From: Casuarius casuarius
Lineage: Eukaryota > Chordata > Aves > Casuariiformes > Casuariidae
NCBI GenBank assembly: GCA_003342895.1
Contig: PTFA01000317.1
Span: 805,109 to 869,108, forward strand
DNA: 64,000 bases
Reading direction: 5' to 3'
Shown here: positions 12,301 to 24,659 of the stretch, piece after piece
How positions within the stretch are numbered: the stretch's first letter is position 1
How the letters are laid out: every line of letters begins with the position of its first letter
Translations under genes and position numbers: made by a program
The notes under the pieces: model-generated
Told to the model about the DNA's origin: nothing
Database searches by the model: none
What the model saw: the letters and a program-made list of their open reading frames with translations, nothing else

Positions 12301-15300
12301 AGTATCTGATTCACCGAACAATGCTGAAATTCTGTCAGCGCCTAACAAAGTGGAGACAGAGGTTAATTAACCTCCATGAGGGAGAACATGATCACCCCAG
12401 AGAGCTGCTAACGGAGTTTCTTAAATTCCCATGTAATTCAGTAATACCATGTCCAGAGCTGTTCCACAAAGCACCACTTACCTGTCTAATGATTCCTCTC
12501 TCCAGCTCCCTTTTCAATGCTTGCTTTAGAAGATAGCCTCTCCTCTCAAGCTCCAGGGAAGGGTATTTGTGGATGATGTATTTGCGTATTGCAACCACCG
12601 ATGCACCACTCTTTTGAAAGCATGCCTGAAACGGGAGCAATGAGTTAGCAGAAACCACCTGCACGGAAACTGCCTTGCTGTGGGACTGAAAGAACAAAGA
12701 TTGAAGAGAAGCATATAGGCCAACGCAGCGGCACAGGATGCCAGGGCTGGCCTTCTTCCTATGATGATTTGACAGTATAAAATACCACTGACTAAATACT
12801 TAACTAGGGCACTTTCCCCTTCAGAGTGGCGGAAGGGCAGACAACACAAAAACAGTACAGTAAGCACGTTAACCACTCCCCTTTTCTGAAGCACTTGAGA
12901 GTAATGATATCTACACAACATGCTATTACACAAAATAGTTACCTTTAAGAAAAACTAACACTGCACAACCAGTAAGTCATTTTACTAATGTCAGATACAG
13001 TAATCATTAAATCGTAACAAGCTGCCAATTTTTTTCTAAAGGAGATGGAGGATAAACTTTAGCAAACTAGTAAAAAAACTAAGTTAGAGTATGCATTTTG
13101 AAGATTACTCTCTCTGAAGATTCATGGTAGCCAGACAGCATTACAGAAGTCCTCCCATTAGAGATCAGAATGGGATTACACCAAAACAATTCTGCTTTAT
13201 ATTTTAGCAATTTTACAGGTCATAGAAAACCCCCAACTGTGACTTGATAAAACTCTCTTTGTTTAAGAAAGTCTGCAGAGCTAGGTGGCTTCAGGAAGAC
13301 TACTACACAGCTGCACTTATGGAATGCAGTTTACTTATGCACAGCATAATAATGTACTGTAGATCCTACTCTGTTACCTACCCTTCTAAACAACTGCCAG
13401 AAATGTACGGCTTAGAGTAACCTAAAGTTTATAGCATGTCTTCTCTCCCTCTAATGGATTTGGATGCACTGCTGTATGCTGTAGCGGCTGGAAAGGCAGT
13501 CTTGCAGCCAAGGCTGGTGGGGTCCAGGCCTCCTACGAAGGCAGCGTGCATGAAATAAGTGTCAAGGGGAAGGCAGCAGCGTAGCAGTGTAAATACAACA
13601 GCAAAGGTCTCTGCTTACAATTAGGAGGAGGGATACAGTAAACCAAGACCAACATCACTTTGGAATGCTAGTTTACAGTATTTCCATCTATCCTGAATTA
13701 AGACAAGTTAATGTTGAAAAAGGCATGTATCAAATAGATGGATTAACCAAGGTAAATCAAGTTAAACATGGCTAGAAGGCACACCAAATTAAATGATGCC
13801 AGCAATCAACCGGTTATGTCATCAAAGCTGTTTCTAATAATTCAGTTAGGCAGGGAAGCAAATTCTAAACAAAGAAAAAAACCTACAGGACCCCTCGGTT
13901 ACATCATGGACTTGCATTTCAGTTCTGTGGGGTTTGTCACCAATAGCGCTAAAAGCATAAGTGTCTTACACAGTAAGCTTCCTGCTAATAGACAGCACTA
14001 TCATCTGTAAGTTGAAATTGTGGATTTTAGGCATACAAGTTATTCTGCTTTGTGAAGACAAACAAACAAAACATTTGTCTCCTACTTACCTTGATGGCCT
14101 CAGTTAAAATAGCATCCATCTTGGGACGCGAGGAGGCAGCCATCTGAGTTTGCTTTTGTGCTCTAGCTAGCTGGCTAGCAGAAAGAGTAGCCCATGCAGG
14201 AATGGTCTTTTTCACCTTCTTCTCCTTTTCCTTAGACTGATCCTTCTCGCTTAGGAAAAATACAAAGCGATAGTAAGACAAGAGACACTGTAAAACAAGC
14301 CACCAGGCAGGACAGAAAGAAAACACTGAACACTTGACTCTGAAAATTATATGAAGAACATTTTGACGTTCCAATTTAAAGAAAAACAAGACCTATCTTG
14401 AGACTCAGTCTCACAACGTGTTCTAGAACAGCTGCTGCACTTGATCGCTAGCTTGTTCCTCAGAAAAAAGAGCATCTTTTCCAGGGACTCATTCTATTTT
14501 TCCAATCTCTCCCATCACCTTCTCTATCAATAGAACCTGACTCTCTCTACAGTCCTACCCACATTCCCAATTTCAGCACTAAGCAAGCCTTACTCCTTTT
14601 TGGTTTCTTCTGAGGACTTTGTTTCCCCCTTCCCTTCATTCTCAGGTTCCTTTGGCTGTTCTGCTTCACTGGACGCAGCAGGCAGGGTTTCATTCTCTTG
14701 TTCTTCTCCAACAGAGGCAGATTCCTCAGAGCTGACTTCTGGATCTAAAAGATGGGAAACCGCATCAAGTTACTATCTAAAACGAGCATCTATTCTTCAG
14801 GAAGGCAGAGGAAAAAAAGCTTACAAACACACCCCAAAAATGATTTCCCACCAGACAATTTCTATTCTCCGATTTAAACGGATGATTTGAAGGTAACCTA
14901 AGAAGTGAACAGAACTATTGAAAGAGCTTCAGTAAGGTGCAATCAGCCATCAAATGCCAGAATAACTTCAAACAATATCACACAGCATTTTCACAATGAA
15001 TTAATTCCCCCAGTCGTCTCCTCTTTAACTCCTGGAAGTTACTGTTGCAATGATCACTCATCACAGATGCCTGGGGTGAGGAAGGGAAAGAGAAGAGGAG
15101 GAAATCAGTACCATGAAACACGAAGATTTTGGCCTACATTAGAGTTTACACATTTTAATTCAAAGAGGTGCAAAAACATACAATTCCACAGGAGATCTGG
15201 GTAGATAAATACAAGCTTTTTAAAAAGCTGGAACCAACACAAATGTATCCATGTGGGGTTTTTTGTTGTTTTTAAAACAAGCAACTTTGTGTACAACTGA

Positions 15301-16892
15301 TTTGTTTTTAAACACCACTATTTCTGCACTAAATACTGTGGCACTTGAAGGATGTTAACTGACATGTTCAGTCACATTTTTCCAGACTAGGCACAGCTTT
15401 AGATTGCACATGCACTGGCAGCAGCCCTTGTTTATCAGCAGGATCAAATCCAGTCAGAAACCAACTTACCCAGCAAATTAACTCAAGTATTTGTAGCTGC
15501 GAGAAGGCCTTAGAGACTGGACAGCCTACCAGATCAGATGCACATAAACTGTCATTATCTATCATTCGGATAAAGAGTTATTTATCTACCATGACTGCTC
15601 TAGGTACTACACAGATTGTCTATCTTTGAGAAGGAGTTTAAGCACGCCTGTTACGTTCCTGTGCATAATTTTTACACAGAGGCATCACATATTTAGACAC
15701 AGTTTATTAATAGGTACTTTTGCATGCTTTGTATTTACTCCTCATACCAAAGAGGATAAAGTCAATGAAATTAACTGAACGTGATACTGAGATGACACAT
15801 TCTGAGAAACCGAGGTGAAGTTACTAGAACCAGACACATTCATATCAGACTGGATTTTACCACACAGGAAAACAAAGAAAAAACTTCAATACTCTGTTCT
15901 TCCATTCATTAATTCCACTTTTTGGTCTCAAGCCATTTTCCCGCCACTACTGAAAGCTCTCAGTTTCTACCTTTATTCTAAAGAATGAAGAGGTTGAGAA
16001 AGACCATATTTAGCTGCATTTTCATGTCTGGAGAGTCAGGGGCTTGCTGCAGGGTATGAAGGACAAAACAGAGAAATGAGTTTAGACTGGAAAAAGTGGC
16101 TGCAAAATACAACTTCCCAACAATTCAGGAAAAACCTGTGAAAAGGAGCTAAGCATTTGTAATATTTTAAACATGGTAGCAGGATTTTTCAGGAGTTACA
16201 GAACACAAGTCTATGTTTGAAAATACATTAATAATCCACTACAGAATTATGACCGTACCTGCTTTGACCTCCTCACCTTCAGCAGGTTTGCTTTTGGGAG
16301 GAGTTTCCCGGGAAGAAGAATTCACGGAGCGACGGATCGGCATCGTGTCGTCTTCAACTTTCTACAGAAAGTACACAAAAAATCAGTACAGATGCTGGAA
16401 AGAATCAGAGAGTTTCTGAAATGGGATTAAAGTGCAACAAAGAAGCAAATGCAGAAATATTTTTGTTACATTTGGATTTTTCAGCATTTTAACTGACAGT
16501 AACACTCAAACCAGCTTCTCTGAAGCATACCATGGGAGGACAGTTGCACATTTTACATTTATAAGAGAAATAATTTCTTTCCAATTCCAAATTAAGTGAG
16601 AAGAGCATTTGAGTATTTTGACAAATACAACATCTCAGGGAAAGCAGGGAAGGGGAAGGAGCGTGCCTACAGGGTTTATCAGACTCCCAATCAAGTTTCC
16701 TACAAGCAAGGGAGAAAGACTATGAAGTAACCTTCAGCAGGACTGGAAGTCAAGGTCTGATCCAAGGGCAAGCTTGGAGAATGGGCCAGCCCCTACCTCA
16801 CTTAACTTGTCCGTGTGGATCAGCTGAGCTCCCGTTAAGAGTGGAAGCGCCTTATGATGCACGGGTTCAGCTTCAGACAGATCAGTCGCCAT
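3100..16892 (-). CDS. HP1BP3: HP1BP3, heterochromatin protein 1-binding protein 3 (spliced, 12 coding exons)
   Basis: This gene encodes a nuclear linker-histone-like protein that binds nucleosomes and HP1 and promotes chromatin compaction. The coding exons, in transcript order, are 16797-16892, 16259-16361, 14594-14744, 14090-14249, 12482-12625, 11753-11833, 10075-10229, 9211-9301, 8363-8522, 5668-5779, 4546-4683 and 3100-3385. They sum to 1677 bases, 558 residues plus stop, close to the roughly 553 of human. All introns are GT-AG and all phases join. The domains are three H15 linker-histone globular domains (about residues 158-233, 259-327 and 338-415), an acidic stretch (429-458) and a Lys/Pro-rich tail (459-558). 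A TAA abuts the ATG in frame, supporting the start. A second ATG at residue 39 could give a shorter isoform. The HP1-contact motif is altered (QQVKL at 255-259). There is no frameshift or internal stop. Introns between the exons show no other gene. Confidence 0.97.
4546..4683 (-). CDS. HP1BP3: HP1BP3 coding exon 11 (acidic stretch)
   Basis: This exon encodes residues 418-463. It opens with PGVLYPEKQQDED, runs through about 25 Glu/Ser/Asp residues in SEEEE-like units, and ends PPPKK. The acceptor is the TTGTAG at 4685-4684: only this choice restores the Ser codon split with exon 10. The donor is GTATGA. Confidence 0.95.
5668..5779 (-). CDS. HP1BP3: HP1BP3 coding exon 10 (end of third H15 domain)
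   Basis: This 112-base exon encodes HLLKRTLQKCEKNGWMEQ, then an ISGKGFSGTFQ turn and CFPYYP. GKG(F/A)SG is the conserved C-terminal end of linker-histone globular domains. The acceptor is TTTCACAG and the donor GTAAAG. A split Val codon joins it to exon 9. Confidence 0.95.
8363..8522 (-). CDS. HP1BP3: HP1BP3 coding exon 9 (start of third H15 domain)
   Basis: This 160-base exon encodes LKKSGEKPLLGGTLMEDAIL and then AIAAMNEPKTCSTTALKKY, ending NSNFQ plus one base. This is the first half of the third winged-helix linker-histone domain. The acceptor is GAAAATAG and the donor GTAAAG. Confidence 0.96.
9211..9301 (-). CDS. HP1BP3: HP1BP3 coding exon 8 (end of second H15 domain)
   Basis: This 91-base exon encodes PQLLKNALQRAVEKGQLEQI and ends TGKGASGTFQ, the closing strand pair of the second H15 domain. 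The acceptor is GCATTTCAG and the donor GTCAGA. Its first base completes Arg297. Confidence 0.96.
10075..10229 (-). CDS. HP1BP3: HP1BP3 coding exon 7 (HP1-motif region and start of second H15 domain)
   Basis: This 155-base exon encodes residues 246-296: KSTSASTPEQQVKLEDI, then PLAFTRLCEPKEASYSLIKK and a YVSQYYPKLKVDV end. The place where human has a PxVxL HP1-binding motif reads QQVKL here. The acceptor is CTGTTTCAG and the donor GTAGGT. Confidence 0.96.
11753..11833 (-). CDS. HP1BP3: HP1BP3 coding exon 6 (end of first H15 domain, basic linker)
   Basis: This 81-base, phase-0 exon encodes VKGKGASGSFVVV followed by a basic linker, SNAGKTVPKARDRK. The acceptor is CAAATTAG and the donor GTAAGA. 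Because the exon is a whole number of codons, skipping it would keep the frame but remove the end of the first globular domain. Confidence 0.94.
12482..12625 (-). CDS. HP1BP3: HP1BP3 coding exon 5 (core of first H15 domain)
   Basis: This 144-base, phase-0 exon encodes residues 171-218, including SGASVVAIRKYIIHKYPSL and GYLLKQALKRELERG. These are the helix-turn-helix core of a linker-histone globular domain. The acceptor is CCGTTTCAG and the donor GTAAGT. Confidence 0.97.
14090..14249 (-). CDS. HP1BP3: HP1BP3 coding exon 4 (Lys-rich segment and first helix of H15-1)
   Basis: This 160-base exon encodes a KEKEKKVKK basic segment, TIPAWATLSASQLARAQKQT, and PKMDAILTEAIK, the first helix of H15 domain 1. 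The acceptor is TTCCTAAG and the donor GTAAGT. The first base completes Asp117. Confidence 0.96.
14594..14744 (-). CDS. HP1BP3: HP1BP3 coding exon 3 (acidic, disordered N-terminal region)
   Basis: This 151-base exon encodes an acidic, Ser/Glu-rich segment including SSEESASVGEEQENETLP and KSSEETKK. It aligns in order with the disordered N-terminal region of human HP1BP3. The acceptor is CATCTTTTAG and the donor GTAAGG. Confidence 0.94.
16259..16361 (-). CDS. HP1BP3: HP1BP3 coding exon 2
   Basis: This 103-base exon encodes KVEDDTMPIRRSVNSSSRET followed by PPKSKPAEGEEVKA. The Met at residue 39 matches a known alternative start region in mammals. The acceptor is TTTCTGTAG and the donor GTACGG. 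Confidence 0.94.
16797..16892 (-). CDS. HP1BP3: HP1BP3 coding exon 1 (initiator ATG)
   Basis: This exon encodes MATDLSEAEPVHHKALPLLT then GAQLIHTDKLSE, clearly the HP1BP3 N terminus. The ATG is preceded directly by an in-frame TAA and followed by G. The donor is GTAGGG. The 5' boundary of this exon is uncertain. A possible acceptor GGGGCTAG lies about 18 bases upstream of the ATG but has a poor pyrimidine tract. Confidence 0.95.
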
Positions 16893-19800
16893 TTAAAATA
16901 ATTTCTAGCCCCAAGTGCAGGGAACACTGTGGAGCCCCAGGTTTTAACCCCAAGGACTTTTTCCTAATGGTTTTCACAGTGCAGTGAGGAGTCAACCTAA
17001 AGTACAGAAAAGATGTGGTGTGAAGATTAACAAAACAAAAACATCTACGTCCATGTATCTAACAAACTAAAGATTAAAAAGAAAAGGAGGATAAATGATT
17101 TACAGCTTATGACTAACACAACTGACAATCAACACTTGCAGCAGTCAACAAAGATGCTAAAACATGTATGCAAAATTAAGCTCTATGGATGTAGCAGAAA
17201 TGGCAAAGGCATAAGCCAGACCTGCAGCCTGCTCCATTAATACATTTCTGAAAGAATAAAGAGGCTATTTAAATTAACAAGAAGCGTTAACAAAAACCAG
17301 ACATTGCACTGTGCCTCAAGCAAAGTGTTGAGGTTAACTAGTAAGTCATTCCCTTCAGGTAAAAGCAGGAACCGACACACTTATCCAGCTTCTATTAGCC
17401 TACGGAATTAAACCATTAAATCCATTATGCAGAAAATACATACACCAGAGACCCGAACCATGCCCCTCCCAAACTAAACCCCATGCAATTTAGAGAATGA
17501 GTCCTTGAACAAGCAAATAACCATCAAACAGCAGTCTCCACACCTTCGACAATAAATTCAAGCTTTACAAAACTCTCCTCTAAACATGATCATCAGAACT
17601 GAACGGGTTTAGCTCGGTTGAAGCCTCATGAACAGTCTCGCCCGTACTACCATTTCACTTCTGCAGCCTCTCTTACCTGCTGCCCATCCTCCCGCATCAA
17701 CCTCTAGCGAGGAGAGGTGCTCCACTATTTCCATTGCAAAATAGATGGTTTACTTTCTCATTCACTCCCTGTTCTTTACCATCCCCTTCAAAACCCTCGA
17801 AAGCAAACCTCATCCCTAGCAAACCAGGGCTGGACCAGTTCCCCATGTTCCATCAGAAGATCAACACGCTCCAGATGGCCGCCTTCCCTCCCTGATAAAG
17901 AAAGAGCCAAACCCTCACAATGTTTCTAGCTATTCTGGATATGTTTTCTTTTGTTCTGACGAACTTTCACTTTAATAGGTATTTCCCAGCCTTAGAGGAG
18001 TCTTCTTGAATGGAAAGCTAACATCCCTGCCGGTACTGTTTTCAAGGCGACGTTCACCATAGCCTCAGCAATTTGTACTGCGTTCCCCGCTGCACGGGTG
18101 GATGTGCCGTAAAAGTATTCATATTACTCAACAGTGAGGACTCCCAATCAATCAGAGCAATCCTCTCCACCTCACTTATTTTCCCAGGCAATCCAAAACC
18201 CAGAGCGTCTGCACAGAGCATTTCTGGCAAACCTCCGAGGCAGAAGAAGGGCTAGCAACATCACCAGGCCAAGCAGGTGGTGCTTCAGCAGGAGGTCCTC
18301 TAAAAGACATTCACCTCGCTGGCCATCTTCAAAATACAGTGTTTCTGACGGCTACAGGCACTCCGTCCACTTCTGCACAATCTGCAACTTCTCACTTAAC
18401 AGTCTTTTTGAAAAATTATAATAAACTAGTCCTACGGAGACCTGTCTCAGCACCAGCAAAAGCAAATGAGTATAACAGCGCTGGATGTTTTCTTGAAACA
18501 AAACAAAGAAAAATGAAAAAATACTACATTCCAAAGACAAAATAAATGAGATGAATGAAACTTTCTTATGAAATGCCAGGATGGGAAAACAATTATCCTA
18601 TTAGAATATACAAACTATTGGCCAAGCACAATTTTATGTCTGCTTTATGGGGCCTTCCTCCCTCAAATGTGGCATGTGAAAGGAAAAACGTAAAATACTA
18701 CCAGTCTTCAAATCGGTACCGCACAGTTTTTTCTAGCAAGTATAGCCTCAACACCTTTAAAGAAAGATACCATTTTCAAGCAAGTTCTCAAATAATCAAT
18801 TAAGGATCCACACTAAGAGAAGTCAGTTGGGGGCTACAAAATATTCTTTCCTTAGGATTACTAACACACACACAGAAGCATACACTGTGGCTCAATTGGT
18901 TATAGGTTTCGCACGTTTATTTTTAAGCAGGTAAGTTGCATGTCACATGCATGAAAATATTGTACTACCAACTCTGATTAAAAAAAATCCCCAAGTTCTA
19001 AAAAACTTTGTTTAGATCTTAGTGTAAACTACTCACAGTCTTCTTGCTCTCAAGAGTGAAATCTAAGAGCAAGAGTGAAACCTAACATAGCACAATTTAT
19101 AGCTTCAGTGCCTACAACACACCTAATTTTCCATCATCCAGCAGAAATTCATGGTGACCCAAACAGGAGTTTGTTGACTCCCTCTGCATTTTAACGTGCG
19201 GATCATCTCCTGCTCAAAAGGCCAACCGGATCAAAGGGGCAGGAGGATATTTCCCCCTTGACTTCAAAGCCCTGATATTCTCAAGAGGCAAAGTCACGGG
19301 CACCACTGGTCTTCTGTGAGAGCATCACAGCTCAAGAACTGTTCTTGCTTAGCCAGTTTCTTTCCATAGAGGGATCAAAGAGTGCTTTTTAAATTAGCAG
19401 AAAAAGGGAGGGAGGACACCAAAGCATCACTTTCTGGACTGAGTGTGCAACGCCACATTGCTGAATTTAGTGTCTCAAAAGGCTAAAGCAAAAGACTAGA
19501 AGTTTTTGCAACAGCTATGCAGAAAAGAGCTGCACAGGCACGGCCGAGGTGAAAAGCTGAGAGCCACTCTTGCGCCTCTTCCAGCTGTGTGAACTAACTT
19601 GCATTTGGACAGCTTGTTTATTTACAATACATTTTAGAGCCTATACAAATGGGACTCTTTACCCAGCACTACAAAACAGCTAAGGACTGGAAGTGAAAAT
19701 TAAATGATTTCCAAATAAAATGGCACGTGTATTTTAACGGAAAAATCAAGTCACCCAAGCCAACTACTACCTGGATACCCCACCTCATGTATCGTGTACT

Positions 19801-22800
19801 CAGACATCTTTAAACGTGTCCCACAGCTACGATTCCAAGCATGACTCTTAATGACAAAGAGCGGGAAAGTAATAACTGTATTTTGTATTTACACAAATGT
19901 TAAACACATCAAATACTGTGCTGAGGAAGTGGGAAGAGAGACCATCACTTAAGTGAATGACGCAGGTTTTCAAGGTAGTAGTTACCTAACTCTCACGAAA
20001 GCTTACAATATGTCAGCTGTCAGCAAAAGCACATCAACAAGGAAACAAACATCGGGATACTAACCTTTTAAAAAGTTGCTTCAAAATACACACATGTAAC
20101 TGTTCACACAGCTACTCACCCCAATTTTCTTATGAGTCACTGGAACTGCTACACAGATCGGATCACAGATTCCCACACTATCATAAACAAACCATTTCCA
20201 AGCAGGTGGCCCAGCAAGCAGCTGATAAGCAGCAAAAAAAGTTTGCGGATTTCTAGCTTGGCAGAAATGGTCCAACAGTGCGCGGTCTCCCATCCCAAGC
20301 AGTGGCCGCTTATGGGAGATGCGGACACTGCTACGAGTAGCTTTCCATGAACTATTATGAAAAACATATCTATACAAATTCCATCCTCATCTATCAGCAA
20401 ACAGCTAAACAAAAAAGAAAAGGGGAGGCTGTTTCAGGTGACACATTCTGGATAATAAAAACATGGAATCACCCCACCAATATGAGACACAGGAGCTTCT
20501 AAAGAAAGTTAACTTGAGGCATAGTTTGGTTGTCCTCTTGAATTTCGGCTGGCCGTGACATTTTCTAGCTTATTTTAGATTTCAGTCTCTGGGAAATATT
20601 TTGGGAGGAAACCAGGTCTTGAACATGGCAAGCCAACTGTCACACTGGTGGAAACACCAGGTCAGAAGACTCCTGGTAGGGCACAGGGGCCAAGCGAACT
20701 GAAAACAAATATGCAATGGAAAAATGAGAGAGCATATCCAGTCCTGTGGTGTCAAGGGTGTCCACTTTCTGTTACACAGCATGCGCACCAGTGATTGATG
20801 TGCTCTCAGAGACGACTTGGTACACTGCACACAACGTGGGTCTGGAAACGAGATCAAAAACAGCTAGCAATTTTTTTTTTGCCCTTGCAGATCTGAAGTC
20901 AGGGTGTCAAATGATACAAAAACACCACCCTAACAAGCAGCTCAAGCAGGAATGACTGTTTATTATCAGAAAGGCTTGAAAAGCAAAATAACTGGATTTC
21001 GACCAGGCTATTGATTATCATGCAATTAGGTACTAGTTTCTAATGCTGTTCTGAACAGCAGAGCATTTACACGTCTCAGAAGTTGCAGACAAAAGCACAT
21101 GAAACGTTAACCATGAGCTGCAAAGCAAAAATGAATACCAAAATCAAACAGGCTAAAATGTTACCTTCTAAGTTGCAAGTTGGCCAACTTTTTAAAGACT
21201 TCTGGCCCTCTGACATCCTCACAGCTCCTCCCTGTTTACTAAAGATTGGACAAAATCCAGCTCAGGTAGAAGATCTTACCAAAACCATCAGTATCTACAG
21301 CGCTTCCTAATATATCATTCTGTAACATCTTTGATACCAATTTGTTTTAGAAAATGGATCCATTAAAAGTTCTCGGCTGTTTGCCTCTCTCAGCCTGGTT
21401 CACAAAGATGTTTAGCATTTACTGCCTTCTCTTTTGCTTTGCAGTTCACTGAGCAGCCTGGTGTCTGGATTAGGTCAGACTAGTAGCATCGGGTCAGTTA
21501 AAACAGCCTAAAAACGTGCAAAGAAATAAAGGGTCTTACTGAATAAAGAATACAAGTTACTCCTCACTTTTAATCCTTCTTTGGCAACCTACTCAGAACT
21601 TCACTTCTGTTTCACATCTGGCTGAGCATGACTTCACAACTGGCATTACTTCACAACCGGCATTCCCATCTCTGCCGTCCCCCTTAAACAAGTTTTGTGC
21701 TAACTTTGTCCCGATCCAGCAGCAGTCGCTGCTGCTTAGGGCCACTACACTGCATCGATGTCCCGGGAAGCGTCCCAGTTAAGCAGACCTTTCAATCGAG
21801 CGTCTCCTGATTAAGCCATAAGCACTGTATTTGCAACTCTCCTGTGAGTCGGTCTTCCAGAGATCTGTTACAGGCTATCTGAGCCCCATGCTGCTGCAAG
21901 CATTATAAGCCATCTTGTTTCAATTAGAAAAGGACAGTGGTCCAACACAAAGATCCGATAGCTCACAACTTGCCAGACAAGAAATTCTTTGGCTTGACCA
22001 GTGCAACAGCTCCTATTCCCACAGAATCCTCCCCGAGACAGCGTTAAGGAGGGGAAAAACAAATCCCGAGCACGGTAGGGTGCCGGTTTGGGGGAGTACA
22101 AAGAGAATCTTTTGCATTTCTAATATCCAAACGCATGCATTCCTACACAGGGAGCAAGTCTACACAGTCAGTCTAAAGATACATTTTCATTTCAGGGGAG
22201 CATCCAGAATTTGGACCTCTGACTCCACTAAGGAACCTGACTCGCGCCTGCTGTTGACTTCTACACAGCGAAGCAAAGATTAAACACTGCTCTTCTGCAC
22301 ACACACAGATACTGCTTTCGCTGCAAAAAAGGAACATTACTACGCTAAGATTGATGCTGCACCTCCCCACCTGGGACTGAGCTCAGCGCCTCATCTCTGC
22401 AAGGATATAATACTGACAGCTCAAAGTCTGCTCAATCTCTACAGCTGTTCGCTAAAACACAAGTAACAACCCATGCCTCATCTCCACTATGCTTCAACAC
22501 TAAGGATGCTAGCTCAATTATAAAACAACCGCAGACATCAGTTTATTTCCCCATCTATTCATTATTCTTTAAACTGTACAGGAGACAGTAACAGCAATTC
22601 ACTTCCGTAGCCTGGATTATCCTCTCTTCCTATACCCAGGAGTTATTCTTCATCTCCAAACGTGGCCAAAGCCAGGTACTGTGCAACTTAAGTTATGTCA
22701 CCACCGTGCCTAGAAACTTGCAAAAACTTTGGCTAAGGGTTTCATACAGTTTTGGCTAGTATGGTCCATGATGCAGATTCTCCATGTGGGGCTGCTTCAA

Positions 22801-24659
22801 GAAATACCTAAAGAATGAAACAGTCTGTATTCACCATAGGTTCAGGTCTCAGACTTAAAACTGCTCCGACAGGAAATCCACGGCTGAAAGTTTCACAGCC
22901 TTGGGTGAAATATCTTAATTGCAGAATCCAATATTGCGAATTTTGACAATCCACTGACACTTGAACGTAAGCTTATGCCACGAACATTGCACAACGGAGT
23001 TAAGAACCTTTATAGGCAACAACCTTCTTGCTTAGATGGTTTAAATTTGAAACCACTGTATTAACCCTTCTCCCAGACTATTACTAATTCAATCATCTCT
23101 GATTATTTTATAGTACAAGACTACATGTAATAAAACCTACGATTTCCTTGTACTCTGCATAAAATCTACTCGCACTTCATATTAGAGTCCATTAATGTAA
23201 AACTTCTTTTATTCTCTCTTATGGAAGGTTAAAAACTCAGAACACCCTGGGTCACTTGTAACGAAACACTGACAAAAGCTCAAACATCAGTTTCTATTGA
23301 AAGAGAAAACACAAGAGAAAAAGATATTCTGAAGACAAAATTAATCCAAGCAGCTACCACCTGAGGAAAGCGCATGAAGCATTGAAGAGTTAAGTAATTA
23401 GGAGGCACGCTCAGTTAAACAGGAGAACGGGTGCAAAAATTAGTAGATATTTTCAATGTGTATTCACTAAGTTTCTCCCCCCACAACAGATCTGATGTGT
23501 ATTTTTTCCCCTGCGCATCCCTGGCTTCCAAGGGCTTCCCACTTTATCCACGAATCTCTTTAAATCCCTCTTGAGGAAGGTAAGTGCTCTCCTGTACAGT
23601 CCATTAACACATCTCCACTCTTTAAACTGAACAGGAGGGATGCGAATCAGCAAGACCTTCCTCTTCTCTCCTTGCCCCTAAACACACTGTCCCCATGCAC
23701 AGGAGCTTGATAGCACGAGATTGTTTACAAACATCAATACTTTCAAACCTTTGCCGCTTCAATAAAACAGCCGCTTGCCAAAGATTGTTAGCCAACTACT
23801 TTGTTGAAGATGCTAAAAATACTATTTATGGTAAAAGAAACAAAAACATCACATGCGTGGAAACCAGAGAGTGGCTATTACTCAAAAAAGCCCAGCAAGA
23901 ACTGAAATGTTACATGCTTGTTAACCCAGAAACGATTTAGCAGCCAAGCAAGACTCCTGAAAAAAAAGGAACCTGTGAAATACCGAAGATACAAGCAAAC
24001 TGCCAGTCTCTACTACACTTTAAAAGGAGTGAACACACCCACAAGCCCAAGATTAGCTAACTTTTCTTTCCCTCCTGCCTAGGCTGAGCAGCCCCCCATG
24101 ACTTGCAGACACCTGTGACTAGGAAAGGAGTCGGACTACAGGCGGGAACTGTGTTGTGAACCGTGTCCCCAGCCTGGAGCTGTCCTCGGGCAGTACGAAC
24201 TGGCGAGCCCTCAGACCTGGACAGAGCCACACCAGTTTGTGTCGGTGGGGAATCTGGTCCGCTGCTTCTCTCTCTCCTATCTTAAGTCTTTGTAGGGTTT
24301 CGACTGAAAGAAACACAGTCCAGAGCGGCAATAAGGTAGCGAATCCAGAATGAACGCACTCGGAAACGACCCAGCCTCTCCGCCTCTGGAATTTATAGCT
24401 TTCCGGACAGAGAAGCACGTGCAAGGAGGGAAGGTGGACAATTAGCATGCTCTAACGAGGTTGTGGCCAGGGAGAAACGCAGAGGTGTCCGATATCCCCA
24501 AACTGAGGCCTGTGCCTAGAGGCGCGGAGAGGGATTAGGAGCCTCCTTCGGGAAGGGCTGCGCAGGCCAAGCCCCAGAGGGGAGGGCACGTTCTCTGGAG
24601 CGGTGGCACTTCTCTGCACTCCGGCCAAATGAGTGTGAGGAGGAAAAAATAAAAACAAC
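16893..24659 (-). other. HP1BP3: HP1BP3 5' intron, no coding exon seen
   Basis: About 8 kb lies between the ATG exon and the CpG island. I found no further HP1BP3 coding sequence; the ATG exon already begins the protein. Non-coding 5' exons could be present but cannot be assigned without transcripts. Only short low-complexity tracts are visible (for example a short CA run near 18866 and a T9-10 run near 20870). Confidence 0.6.
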